Assembly (NCBI GenBank): GCA_050180895.1
Contig: JBFXDS010000002.1
Span: 558,001-622,000 of the forward strand
Source of the DNA: JBGPEQ01 sp050180895
GTDB taxonomy: Bacteria > Pseudomonadota > Alphaproteobacteria > Dongiales > Dongiaceae
DNA: 64,000 bases
Direction of reading: 5' to 3'
Below are positions 8,123 to 16,344 of this stretch, piece after piece. The notes beneath the pieces are model-generated. The model was not told the DNA's origin. It made no database searches and saw only the letters and a program-made list of their open reading frames with translations. Within the stretch, counting starts at the first letter, position 1, and every line of letters begins with the position of its first letter. Position numbers and translations under genes: made by a program.

Positions 8123-9688
8123 ATGCTGTTGAACGACCTCGTGGAAACGTCGCGCCGCGTCGGCGAGGTTTCCAGCCGCCTGGCGAAGATCGAGCAGCTG
8201 GCCGGCGGCCTGCGCCGGGCCGGACCGGACGAGGTCGATGTTGCCGTCTCCTGGCTGTCGGGCGATCTGCGGCAGGGACGGATCGGCATCGGCCAGGCCG
8301 CGCTCCGCGAGGCGATGGCGGAAGCCGCGGCGCCGACGGCCTCCCTGGCGCTGGCCGAGGTCGACGCCGCGCTCGACCGCCTCCAGCAGGTGCGCGGCGC
8401 CGGCTCGACGGCGGAGCGGGTGCGCCAGCTGCGCGCGCTCTTCGGCCGGGCGACGCGGGACGAGCAGGCGTTCCTCGTCCGGCTGATGGTCGGCGAGCTG
8501 CGCCAGGGCGCCCTCGAGGGCCTGATGGTCGAGGCGGTCGCCCGCGCCGCCGAGATACCGGTCGCGGATGTCCGCCGCGCGGTCATGCTGACCGGGACCC
8601 TCGGCCCGGTGGCGCGCGCGGCCTTCGCGGATGGCAAGGCGGGTCTGGCCCCGTTCGCCGTCGAGCTGTTCCGGCCGCTGCGCCCGATGCTGGCGCAGAC
8701 GGCCGACGACGTGACGGATGCCCTCGCCCGCCTGCCGCAGGCCGGTTTCGAGTACAAGCTCGACGGCGCGCGCGTGCAGGTGCACAAATCCGGCGGCGAT
8801 GTCCGCATCTTCACGCGCGAGCTCAATGACGTGACGGGCGCGGCGCCGGAGATCGTCGAGGCCATCGGCGCGCTGCCCCTCTCGAGCATCATCCTCGACG
8901 GCGAGGCGATCGCGTTGCGGGCCGACGGGATGCCGCAACCCTTCCAGATCACCATGCGGCGCTTCGGCCGCAAGCTCGACGTGGCGGCGATGCGCGAGAC
9001 GCTGCCGCTGAGCGTCTATTTCTTCGATTGCCTCTATCTGGATGGGAGTCCGACCATCGATCGCGGCCAGGACGAGCGTTTCGCCGCCCTCGCCGCGAGC
9101 CTGCCGCAAGCCCTCGTCATTCATCGCCTAGTCACCAGCGAGGTCGACGCCGCTCACGCCTTCGTCGAAGCCGCGCTCGAGCGCGGTCACGAAGGAGTGA
9201 TGGCCAAGGCCCTCGATGCCCCCTACCAGGCCGGCGCGCGGGGCGCCGGCTGGCTCAAGATCAAGCGCGCCCACACCCTCGACCTCGTGGTGCTCGCCGC
9301 CGAATGGGGTCACGGGCGTCGGCGCGGCTGGCTCAGCAACCTGCATCTGGGCGCGCGCGATCCCGCGACCGGCGGCTTCGTCATGCTCGGCAAGACCTTC
9401 AAGGGCATGACCGACGCGATGCTCACCTGGCAGACACAGCGTCTGCAGGAGCTCGCCGTCGCCCGCGACGACTATGCCGTGCATGTCCGGCCGGAGCTGG
9501 TGGTCGAGATCGCCTTCAACGATATCCAGGAGAGTCCGCACTATCCCGGAGGGCTGGCGCTGCGCTTCGCGCGCGTCAAGCGCTACCGGCCGGACAAACG
9601 TCCCGATGAGGCCGACAGCATCGAGACTGTTCGCGCCCTCTATCGACGGCAGGCCGGCGAAAAGGACGCGACGGCGGCCGTGCCGTAA
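8123..9688 (+). CDS. ligB: ATP-dependent DNA ligase, LigB type
   Basis: A 521-residue ligase that seals nicks using ATP. It resembles the mycobacterial LigB family along its whole length. The N-terminal DNA-binding domain includes VSWLSGDLRQGRIGIG. The adenylation motif is EYKLDGARVQVH, with catalytic Lys212. Later nucleotidyltransferase motifs are ILDGEAIAL, EGVMAKALDAPYQAG and GAGWLKIKRAHTLDLV, followed by an OB-fold with GGFVMLGKTFKGMTDAMLTWQT. No polymerase or nuclease domain is fused, so it is not LigD. The upstream LexA-type promoter suggests damage induction. The 8123 ATG has only a weak RBS, so the true start is uncertain. Confidence 0.9.
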   Translation: MLLNDLVETSRRVGEVSSRLAKIEQLAGGLRRAGPDEVDVAVSWLSGDLRQGRIGIGQAALREAMAEAAAPTASLALAEVDAALDRLQQVRGAGSTAERVRQLRALFGRATRDEQAFLVRLMVGELRQGALEGLMVEAVARAAEIPVADVRRAVMLTGTLGPVARAAFADGKAGLAPFAVELFRPLRPMLAQTADDVTDALARLPQAGFEYKLDGARVQVHKSGGDVRIFTRELNDVTGAAPEIVEAIGALPLSSIILDGEAIALRADGMPQPFQITMRRFGRKLDVAAMRETLPLSVYFFDCLYLDGSPTIDRGQDERFAALAASLPQALVIHRLVTSEVDAAHAFVEAALERGHEGVMAKALDAPYQAGARGAGWLKIKRAHTLDLVVLAAEWGHGRRRGWLSNLHLGARDPATGGFVMLGKTFKGMTDAMLTWQTQRLQELAVARDDYAVHVRPELVVEIAFNDIQESPHYPGGLALRFARVKRYRPDKRPDEADSIETVRALYRRQAGEKDATAAVP

Positions 9689-9769
9689 TCCATCTCCTTC
9701 AAGGTGTTGGGCTGGCGGCCCCGAGGGTGTATTAGGAAGCTCGACCGGACGACTTGTCGCCAGCATGTG

Positions 9770-10396
9770 ATGGGCAGAGGGGGATACCGCATCATCGGGT
9801 TGGTCGCGCTGTGCGCGGCCGGCGTCGGCTGCACTGTGCAGAAGCCCCAGGAGGTCGAACCGAAAGTCGAACAGGCTGTCGCGATCCCGGCGGATCTGCA
9901 GAAGGCCGTGCACGACGCCGAGCTGTGGGGCAGCGCCCTTTACGAACGCTACACGTCGCCGACGGTCGAGGACGATCCGGCCGTGAAGACGGCGATCGAG
10001 ACCGTCCGCGAATCCGTCAAGGACACCTGCGCCGGCAGCTACCGTGCAATCGCCCTGAGGCCCGCCGCCGCACCGGACGGCCGCATCGTCGTCTACTACG
10101 TCGGGGAGGTTCCGAAGTCGCAGGGCCTCATGGTGGGCCGCCACTACCATGTGGAAACGACCGCCGACGGCAGAGGCGTGCTGATGGGCGAACCGTCGAC
10201 CTCCCGATGCGTCGTTCTGCCGCCGGAGGCGCCGGACTCCACGGCCGTGCGCACGATCACGCACAACCTGTCGCCGACTCCCAATGAATTCCACGTCTTT
10301 CTCAGCATGATCGATGGTCACGCCCTCCGCGTGGTGACGGAGCAAGGTCGCTGGCGCGTCGAGCAAGGCCGGATCAGCTATCTCGGCCGCACCTAG
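9770..10396 (+). CDS. Putative exported lipoprotein, function unknown
   Basis: A 208-residue protein with a short basic N-terminus and hydrophobic stretch (YRIIGLVALCAAGVGC). The Cys could be a lipidation site, but the lipobox (GVGC) is poor. The mature part is hydrophilic and not recognised. It has a C-terminal strand-rich segment ending in WRVEQGRISYLGRT. The start at 9770 is preferred over 9704 because it places the hydrophobic signal at the N-terminus. It is followed after 90 bp by the sugar dehydrogenase gene on the same strand. No function is proposed. Confidence 0.65.
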   Translation: MGRGGYRIIGLVALCAAGVGCTVQKPQEVEPKVEQAVAIPADLQKAVHDAELWGSALYERYTSPTVEDDPAVKTAIETVRESVKDTCAGSYRAIALRPAAAPDGRIVVYYVGEVPKSQGLMVGRHYHVETTADGRGVLMGEPSTSRCVVLPPEAPDSTAVRTITHNLSPTPNEFHVFLSMIDGHALRVVTEQGRWRVEQGRISYLGRT

Positions 10397-10488
10397 CGCG
10401 GCCAGCCATGGCCTTTGCTCCCATCTTGCCGATCCCGCGCGACGCCCTACCTACAAGAAGTCTTGCCGCGCAGCTGACCGGAGGCCGC

Positions 10489-11625
10489 ATGTTTCGATAT
10501 GCCCGCCTACCTTCGACCGTCTTCGTCGCCGGCATCCTCACAGCCGCGGGATGCCCCGCGCCGGCGGCGGACTCGCTGACCGACGATGCGCGTTTCACGC
10601 TCACGCCCGTCTCCGGCGAACTCGAGAATCCCTGGGGACTGGCCTTCCTTCCTGACGGCCGCATGCTGGTGACGGAGAGGCCCGGCCGGTTGCGCATCGC
10701 GGCGCCGGACGGACGGCTGTCGGAGCCGCTCGCCGATGTCCCGGAGGTGCTGGACCGCGGCCAGGGCGGCCTGCTCGACGTGACGCTCGACCCGGCGTTC
10801 GCGACCAACAGCACGATCTATCTCTCCTATTCCGAACCGGGCAGCGATGGCGCCGGCACCGCGGTGGCGCGGGCGCGGTTGACCGACGGCGGCCTGCAGG
10901 ACGTCGCCGTCATCTTCCGCCAGCAGCCGAAGGTCGATGCCAGGATCCACTACGGCTCACGCCTGGTGTTCGCGCGCGACGGCACGCTGTTCGTCACCCT
11001 GGGCGACCGCGGCATGCGCGCGCAGGCGCAGAACCTCCAGTCGCATCTGGGGAAGGTCGTGCGCATCGACACCAACGGCGGCATTCCGTCCAACAATCCG
11101 TTCGCCGGCCGCGCGGATGCCCTGCCGGAAATCTGGTCCTACGGTCATCGCAACGTTCAGGGCGCTGCGCTCGATCCCGCGACCGGTCAGCTCTGGACGG
11201 TCGAGCACGGCGCGCGCGGCGGCGATGAGATCAACCGACCGGAAGCGGGGCGCAACTATGGTTGGCCGGTGATCACCTATGGCGTCGACTATTCCGGCGC
11301 CCGTATCGGCGAGGGCACGGCGAAGCCAGGCATGGAGCAGCCTATCCACTATTGGGATCTGTCGATCGCACCCTCGGGAATGACGTTCTACACGGGCGAC
11401 GCTTTTCCGGCGTGGCGCGGCGATCTCTTCGTGGGCTCGCTCAAATTCGGCTATCTGGCCCGCCTCGACATCGAGGACGGCCGGATCGTCAGGGAAGAGA
11501 GGCTGCTGGAGGGCCTCGACGAACGCGTACGCGACGTCCGCCAGGGACCCGACGGAAACCTCTACCTTCTCACTGACGAAGACGATAGCCGGATCCTGAA
11601 GCTGGCGCCGGCGCCGCGGTCATAG
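10489..11625 (+). CDS. PQQ-dependent sugar dehydrogenase family protein (YliI/soluble GDH-like beta-propeller)
   Basis: A 378-residue exported six-bladed propeller of the soluble glucose dehydrogenase / aldose sugar dehydrogenase family. Characteristic stretches are NPWGLAFLPDGRMLVTERPG, GQGGLLDVTLDPAF, TLFVTLGDRG, EIWSYGHRNVQG, and WTVEHGARGGDEIN, which supplies active-site and PQQ-side residues in the family. The N-terminus is a signal peptide ending near AAGC, possibly a lipoprotein. The ATG at 10489 has GGAGG eight bases upstream. It would oxidise aldoses in the periplasm if PQQ is available. No pqq biosynthesis gene is in the window. Confidence 0.87.
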   Translation: MFRYARLPSTVFVAGILTAAGCPAPAADSLTDDARFTLTPVSGELENPWGLAFLPDGRMLVTERPGRLRIAAPDGRLSEPLADVPEVLDRGQGGLLDVTLDPAFATNSTIYLSYSEPGSDGAGTAVARARLTDGGLQDVAVIFRQQPKVDARIHYGSRLVFARDGTLFVTLGDRGMRAQAQNLQSHLGKVVRIDTNGGIPSNNPFAGRADALPEIWSYGHRNVQGAALDPATGQLWTVEHGARGGDEINRPEAGRNYGWPVITYGVDYSGARIGEGTAKPGMEQPIHYWDLSIAPSGMTFYTGDAFPAWRGDLFVGSLKFGYLARLDIEDGRIVREERLLEGLDERVRDVRQGPDGNLYLLTDEDDSRILKLAPAPRS

Positions 11626-11698
11626 CCGGCCTCGTCTCGACGCCGGGCCGTCGCGGCACCGTTGCAGCGCTGGAGGTTCCGGGCGATAAGTCCGCGCC

Positions 11699-13024
11699 AT
11701 GGCGCCGCGCGTCGACCCCGTGCTCTCCGACTCCGAATTGCCCGGTCGTGCCGATGTGGTCGTCATCGGCGGCGGCATCATTGGCACGGCGACCGCCTTC
11801 TTCCTGGCGCAGAGGGGCATCTCGGTCGTCCTCTGCGAGAAGGGGCACATCGCCGGCGAACAATCGAGTCGCAACTGGGGCTTCTGCCGCCAGCAGGGCC
11901 GCGATCCGCGCGAGCTTCCCCTCATCATCGCGTCGCTGCGTATCTGGCGCGGCATCGATCGCCTGATCGAGGGCGATACCGGCTTCCGCCAGACGGGCGT
12001 GATCTACCTCGCGGACACCGAGAGCGCTGCCGCCGAGCGCGAGAAGTGGCTGGAGCACGCCGGTCCCTATCAGCTCGACACGCGGATCATCGCCGGCGCG
12101 GAATTGGCGGCGTTGCTGCCCGGCTCGAGCCGGCAATGGCCACCGGCACTCTACACGGCGAGCGATGGGCGCGCCGAGCCGCAGAAGGCGGCGCCGGCCA
12201 TCGCCACTGCGGTGTGCCGGCTCGGCGGCAAGGTTCTCGTCAACTGCGCCGCGCGCGGACTGGAAACGGCGGCCGGACGCGTCGCCGGTGTCGTCACCGA
12301 GAAGGGAACCGTCGTCTGCAGCGCCGCGGTCCTGGCCGGGGGCGCTTGGTCCCGGTTGTTCTGCCGCAGCCTCGGCCTCACCCTGCCGCAGCTCAAGGTG
12401 CGTGCCTCGGTGCTGCGAACATCGCCGCTCGCCAACGGGCCGGAGACTTCGGTGTGGGCGCCCGGCTTCGCCTGGCGCAAGCGGCTCGACGGTGGCTACA
12501 CCGTCGCCCAAAGCATCTCCGACGTCGACATCGGACCGGACAATTTCCGCTTCCTGAAGGCGTTCTGGCCGGCGCTGCGGAGTGCGCACACCGGCCTGCG
12601 CCTGCGTCTCGGCCGGCGGTTCGTCGAGGAATTGGCGCTGCCGAGCCGCTGGCCGCTCGACCGCACGAGTCCGTTCGAACGCGTACGCGTCCTCGATCCG
12701 GCGCCGGCGCCGGATCTGCTCGACCGGGCAATCGCCAACCTGCGCGCCGCCTTTCCTGCCTTCAACGAGACGCATGTCGAGGAACGCTGGGCCGGCTATA
12801 TCGACGTCACGCCGGATGCCGTACCGGTGATCTCACCGGTCGAGTCGCTGCCGGGATTCTTCATCGCCACCGGCTTCTCCGGCCACGGCTTCGGCATCGG
12901 CCCTGGTGCCGGCCACCTGATGGCGGACCTGGTGTCGGGCGCGCCGCCCATCGTCGACCCGGCGCCCTATCGGTTCTCGCGCTTCTCCGACGGTTCGAAG
13001 ATCGAGGTCATCGCCGGATTCTAG
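11699..13024 (+). CDS. FAD-dependent oxidoreductase (DadA/glycine oxidase-like)
   Basis: A 441-residue D-amino-acid dehydrogenase/sarcosine oxidase superfamily enzyme. The dinucleotide-binding motif is VVVIGGGIIGTATAFFLAQRG (GGGIIG at 24-29), followed by the acidic ribose-binding end VVLCEKG. The C-terminal part has ERWAGYIDVTPDAVPVIS and FIATGFSGHGFGIGPGAG, which close the flavin site. It probably oxidises an amino acid or secondary amine and passes electrons to the respiratory chain or oxygen. The substrate cannot be told. It follows the sugar dehydrogenase after 73 bp. Confidence 0.88.
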   Translation: MAPRVDPVLSDSELPGRADVVVIGGGIIGTATAFFLAQRGISVVLCEKGHIAGEQSSRNWGFCRQQGRDPRELPLIIASLRIWRGIDRLIEGDTGFRQTGVIYLADTESAAAEREKWLEHAGPYQLDTRIIAGAELAALLPGSSRQWPPALYTASDGRAEPQKAAPAIATAVCRLGGKVLVNCAARGLETAAGRVAGVVTEKGTVVCSAAVLAGGAWSRLFCRSLGLTLPQLKVRASVLRTSPLANGPETSVWAPGFAWRKRLDGGYTVAQSISDVDIGPDNFRFLKAFWPALRSAHTGLRLRLGRRFVEELALPSRWPLDRTSPFERVRVLDPAPAPDLLDRAIANLRAAFPAFNETHVEERWAGYIDVTPDAVPVISPVESLPGFFIATGFSGHGFGIGPGAGHLMADLVSGAPPIVDPAPYRFSRFSDGSKIEVIAGF

Positions 13025-13131
13025 AAGCGCTCCGTGCCGTCCGCCGCTGCGATTGATCGCCCTCGTCGGCAGCCGATAGTATGTAGTATGGCTCCTCGCG
13101 AGATGGCCGCGCGCTCTGGAGGCGCGCTTGC

Positions 13132-14010
13132 ATGCTCATCCTGCACGACGGCAATCCCCTGACACATATCGACCGGCCATGGGTCAACAACGGCCTCATG
13201 GCCGCGATGATCGGCGTGTTCCTGCTGCAGCTGACCAATATGATCTCCTGGCAGAGCTTCGCCTTCTTCCCAGCGCAGCTCTGGCACCTTTGGCCGGGTC
13301 CTGGCCCGCTCAACGGCATCCTCGGCCTGGTCAGCCACCAGTTCCTGCACGGCGACATCCTGCATATCCTAGCCAACCTGGTGGCGCTGCGCGTGTTCGG
13401 CGACAACATCGAGGATGCCCTGGGGCATCTGCGCTATGCCCTGTTCTTCCTGGGCAGCGGCGCCATTGCCGCGGCAGGGCAAGGCTTGCTGAGCGATCCC
13501 TATGTTCCCCTCATCGGCGCCAGCGGATCGATCTCGGCGGTCATGGCGGGCTACCTGCTCCTGCATCCGCGGGCCCGCATCCTGGTGCTCGCCTTCAACA
13601 TCGCTCCGGTACTGGCGCCCGCCGCACTCGTCGTCGGCTTCAGCATCCTCGTCAACATCGCCATGGCCTACGACGTCACGCTGCTGACCGGCGGCCCGCC
13701 GGATCCGCAGGACATGGCCATCGCCTGGTGGGCGCATATCGGCGGCTTCGCCTGCGGCCTCCTCCTCGTTCCCTTGCTGAAGGCGCGCGACATCCCCCTC
13801 TTGCAACCGGCGCCGACGATCCAGGGGGCCGGCATGCGCTGGCTCGGCCGCCTGATCCCGTCGCTGTCCTGGCCGGGCGACCGGCCATTCGCCGAGGACA
13901 CCGCGGCGGCCGTGGCGGCGACCCTCAACCCCGGCCGTGCCAAGCTGCTCGTGTTCGTCAAGGCGGTGCTCTACATTCTGCTTATCTTCGTGTTGATGCG
14001 CTATCTCTGA
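13132..14010 (+). CDS. Rhomboid family intramembrane serine protease
   Basis: A 292-residue membrane protease with about six hydrophobic helices. The catalytic dyad is visible: Ser131 in GASGSISAVMAGY and His202 in WWAHIGGFACG. The oxyanion-helix motif HQFLHGDILHILANL supplies His73 and Asn82. The C-terminal ~70 residues form a cytoplasmic linker and an extra helix (LLVFVKAVLYILLIFVLMRYL). It cleaves transmembrane substrates near the periplasmic face. Seven bases separate it from the GNAT gene, so the two are probably co-transcribed. Confidence 0.93.
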   Translation: MLILHDGNPLTHIDRPWVNNGLMAAMIGVFLLQLTNMISWQSFAFFPAQLWHLWPGPGPLNGILGLVSHQFLHGDILHILANLVALRVFGDNIEDALGHLRYALFFLGSGAIAAAGQGLLSDPYVPLIGASGSISAVMAGYLLLHPRARILVLAFNIAPVLAPAALVVGFSILVNIAMAYDVTLLTGGPPDPQDMAIAWWAHIGGFACGLLLVPLLKARDIPLLQPAPTIQGAGMRWLGRLIPSLSWPGDRPFAEDTAAAVAATLNPGRAKLLVFVKAVLYILLIFVLMRYL

Positions 14011-14017
14011 GCCAGTC

Positions 14018-14494
14018 ATGACGCTTCCCGGCCTCCAGATACGCGACTTCCGGCCGACCGATGCGCTGGAGATCATGCGGCTGTTCCACGACACCGTGCA
14101 CAACGTCAACAGCCGCGACTACACGCCGGAGCAGGTCGAGGCATGGGCCCCGGCGCTGATGGACGAGCCGCGCTGGCAGGAACGGCTGCGCGCCAACTTC
14201 ACCTATGTCGCCGAGACCAACGGCCAGATCGTGGGATTCGGCGAGCTGCGGCGGGACGGCTGCATCGACACCCTCTATGTCCACTATCAGCATCAATCCA
14301 TGGGCATCGCCTCGCGGCTGCTGAGCGACATGGAGACGCGCGCCCGCGCGCTCGGCGCCCGGCGGCTTTTCACCCAGGCGAGCCTCACCGCCTATGGCTT
14401 CTTCCAGCGCCGCGGCTTCAGGCTGGTACGCACTCAGGATGTCGAACTGCGCGGTGTGACGTTCCGCAACTTCCTGATGGAGCGCGTGCTCTGA
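14018..14494 (+). CDS. GNAT family N-acetyltransferase
   Basis: A 158-residue single-domain acetyltransferase. The core strand TYVAETNGQIVGFGELRRDG leads into the acetyl-CoA loop, read here as VHYQHQSMGIASRLLSDME (Q-x-x-G-I-A in place of the usual Q/RxxGxG/A). The terminal YGFFQRRGFRLVRTQDVELRG is the typical fifth-strand/helix end. It follows rhomboid by 7 bp and precedes the GFA gene by 11 bp, so an operon is likely. Substrate unknown. Confidence 0.9.
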   Translation: MTLPGLQIRDFRPTDALEIMRLFHDTVHNVNSRDYTPEQVEAWAPALMDEPRWQERLRANFTYVAETNGQIVGFGELRRDGCIDTLYVHYQHQSMGIASRLLSDMETRARALGARRLFTQASLTAYGFFQRRGFRLVRTQDVELRGVTFRNFLMERVL

Positions 14495-14505
14495 CGACTT
14501 ATCCG

Positions 14506-14904
14506 ATGGAGGGCGGCTGCCTCTGCGGCGCGGTGCGCCTGCGCATCGAAGCGGCGCCGGTCAACAGCGGCTATTGCCACTGCCGCTTCTGCCAGCTCAA
14601 CAGCGGCGCCCCCGTCGTCGCCTTCGTCGAGGTGCCCCTCGCCGCCTTCGCCTATATCAAGGGAACGCCCGGGGTATTCCGCTCCTCCGACTGGGGCCAG
14701 CGCGAGTTCTGCGCCGCCTGCGGCAGCTTCCTGGTCTACCGCAATCGGAATGCGGCGACGACAGTATCGATCAACACGGCGTCGCTCGATAACCCTGCCC
14801 CGTTCGCGCCGACGCATCATGTCTTCGCGTCACGCCGTATCCCCTGGTTCGATACCGCCGACGATCTTCCGCGCCATCCCGAGTTCGGACCGCAGGCGGA
14901 CTAG
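14506..14904 (+). CDS. GFA (glutathione-dependent formaldehyde-activating) family zinc protein
   Basis: A 132-residue Mss4-like fold protein. The zinc ligands are clear: C5 and C7 (GGCLCGAVRL), C24, C26 and C29 (CHCRFC), and C69 and C72 (CAACGSFL). Family members bind one or two Zn ions. The name comes from a founding member proposed to help glutathione react with formaldehyde, but most homologues have no proven activity. The ATG at 14506 is used because no better start lies between it and the previous stop. It converges with the amine oxidase gene. Confidence 0.9.
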   Translation: MEGGCLCGAVRLRIEAAPVNSGYCHCRFCQLNSGAPVVAFVEVPLAAFAYIKGTPGVFRSSDWGQREFCAACGSFLVYRNRNAATTVSINTASLDNPAPFAPTHHVFASRRIPWFDTADDLPRHPEFGPQAD

Positions 14905-14912
14905 GCCGAATA

Positions 14913-16157
14913 TCAGCGTCGACGCCGGAGCGCGTCGGCCGCCGCCTGTGCCGCTGCGATGCCTGTAAGATGAGCGCCATGGCAGGTGGCGAAGCTGTCG
15001 ATCGAGCAGGCCTCGCCGGCGAAGAACAGCCGGTCGTCCAAAGCTGCTGCCAGATCGGCGCGGCGGTGCGCATGTCCGGGACGCGCCGCCGAATAGCCGC
15101 CACGTATGAAGGGATCGCTGGCCCATGCCGTTTCCGTGCTTCGGGTGACATGGCGGCGCGCCTCGGCGCCAAACATATGTGCCAACTCATCGACAGCGAA
15201 GGCGGTCATCGCGCCCGGGCCGTCTGCCAGCAGATCGCGCGCGCACGGCCCACCGAGAAAGCCGATCACCAGCGGGCGGTCGAACGGGAAGAACTGGAAC
15301 CCGACCGTACGCTCGCTGTCGGCACGGGCGACACCGAAGCTCATGGGCCGCATGCCCAGCGGATTGCCGGCAATCTCCAGCACAACCTTCTCGGCCCAGC
15401 CGAGGGGAACGTTGGCGATCGCCTCGGCCTTGGCCGGCGGCAGCATCGGATCGAAGCGGATCGCGCCTGCGGCGAGCACGTTTGTGGGCACGGCAATGAC
15501 GGCGGTTGCTGCGCGCAAGGCGCCCTTCGCCGTCTCGACGGTCACGTCGGGACCGCCCCAGACGATACGGGTAACCGGCGTCGCCAGCGACACCGGTAAT
15601 CCCTGACCATAGCGGGCGACCAAGGCACCGTAGCCATCGAGGACCGGATAGTCGATGTCTGTATCGGCGATGTTGAAGACATCGCGGGTCGACAGCTGCG
15701 GGCTGCCGACGCTCGTGTACCAAGTGATGACGGCCTCGACCAGTCCGCCCCACCTGCCGGGGTCCATGGGCACCGCGCTGGCAGCAATATCGCGGCCGGC
15801 AGCACCTACCGCGGCAAGACTCTCGAAGCGAGCGCGAACGGCGTGGTGTCCCTCATGGTCCGCGGTCTCGTTCAGCCATTGAGAGCCGACTCTCGACGTC
15901 CAAATCTGCTTTTCCTCGATGACGGTCAATCCAAGCCGCGCGGCAATCGGGCGCCAGGGATTGACGTCGCCGGAATGAAGCCAAGCGCAGCCGCGGTCGA
16001 ACGGCACACCGAAGGTCTCGGAGTCGGTCCAGGCGCGGCCGCCGATGCGATCGCGCGCCTCAAGCGCGACTACCGACAACCCGCGCTCCGTCAGCGTACG
16101 CGTCGCGGCCAAGCCGGCAGCGCCGGCACCGACGACGATCACGTCAGGATCGGCCAT
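14913..16157 (-). CDS. Flavin monoamine oxidase family protein
   Basis: A 414-residue flavin amine oxidase. The N-terminal FAD motif is DVIVVGAGAAGLAATRTL, followed by VVALEARDRIGGRAW, the conserved RxGGR element. The C-terminal FAD-binding end is GEACSIDSFATCHGAHLTGIAAA. The ATG at 16157 starts directly before the Rossmann strand; a longer reading from a TTG at 16271 adds 38 residues without family features. It would oxidise a primary or secondary amine, in keeping with the amine theme of the window. Note the Cys-rich tail where many relatives have an aromatic cage. Confidence 0.88.
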   Translation of the reverse strand: MADPDVIVVGAGAAGLAATRTLTERGLSVVALEARDRIGGRAWTDSETFGVPFDRGCAWLHSGDVNPWRPIAARLGLTVIEEKQIWTSRVGSQWLNETADHEGHHAVRARFESLAAVGAAGRDIAASAVPMDPGRWGGLVEAVITWYTSVGSPQLSTRDVFNIADTDIDYPVLDGYGALVARYGQGLPVSLATPVTRIVWGGPDVTVETAKGALRAATAVIAVPTNVLAAGAIRFDPMLPPAKAEAIANVPLGWAEKVVLEIAGNPLGMRPMSFGVARADSERTVGFQFFPFDRPLVIGFLGGPCARDLLADGPGAMTAFAVDELAHMFGAEARRHVTRSTETAWASDPFIRGGYSAARPGHAHRRADLAAALDDRLFFAGEACSIDSFATCHGAHLTGIAAAQAAADALRRRR

Positions 16158-16344
16158 GCGTCCTTCGGGGCATTGCGTTTGGGTTCGACGCCAGCGCGGG
16201 AACTCACCCGCCACCTTAGCATGCCGGAGCCGCTGGCCAAGCCTCGCACGGCAGGATCGCTCATTGCGCAAATTCGGTTTTCAACCATCCATGCCCGCGA
16301 TAGGAATGGCGGCATCGCTTCCCGCAATCACTGTCCTTCCTATT

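Noticed and set aside
7944..8132. 62-codon ORF between the SOS promoter and the ligase
   Set aside because: No RBS, overlaps the ligase start, and the sequence shows no domain-like or signal features. Kept only as part of the ligase leader.
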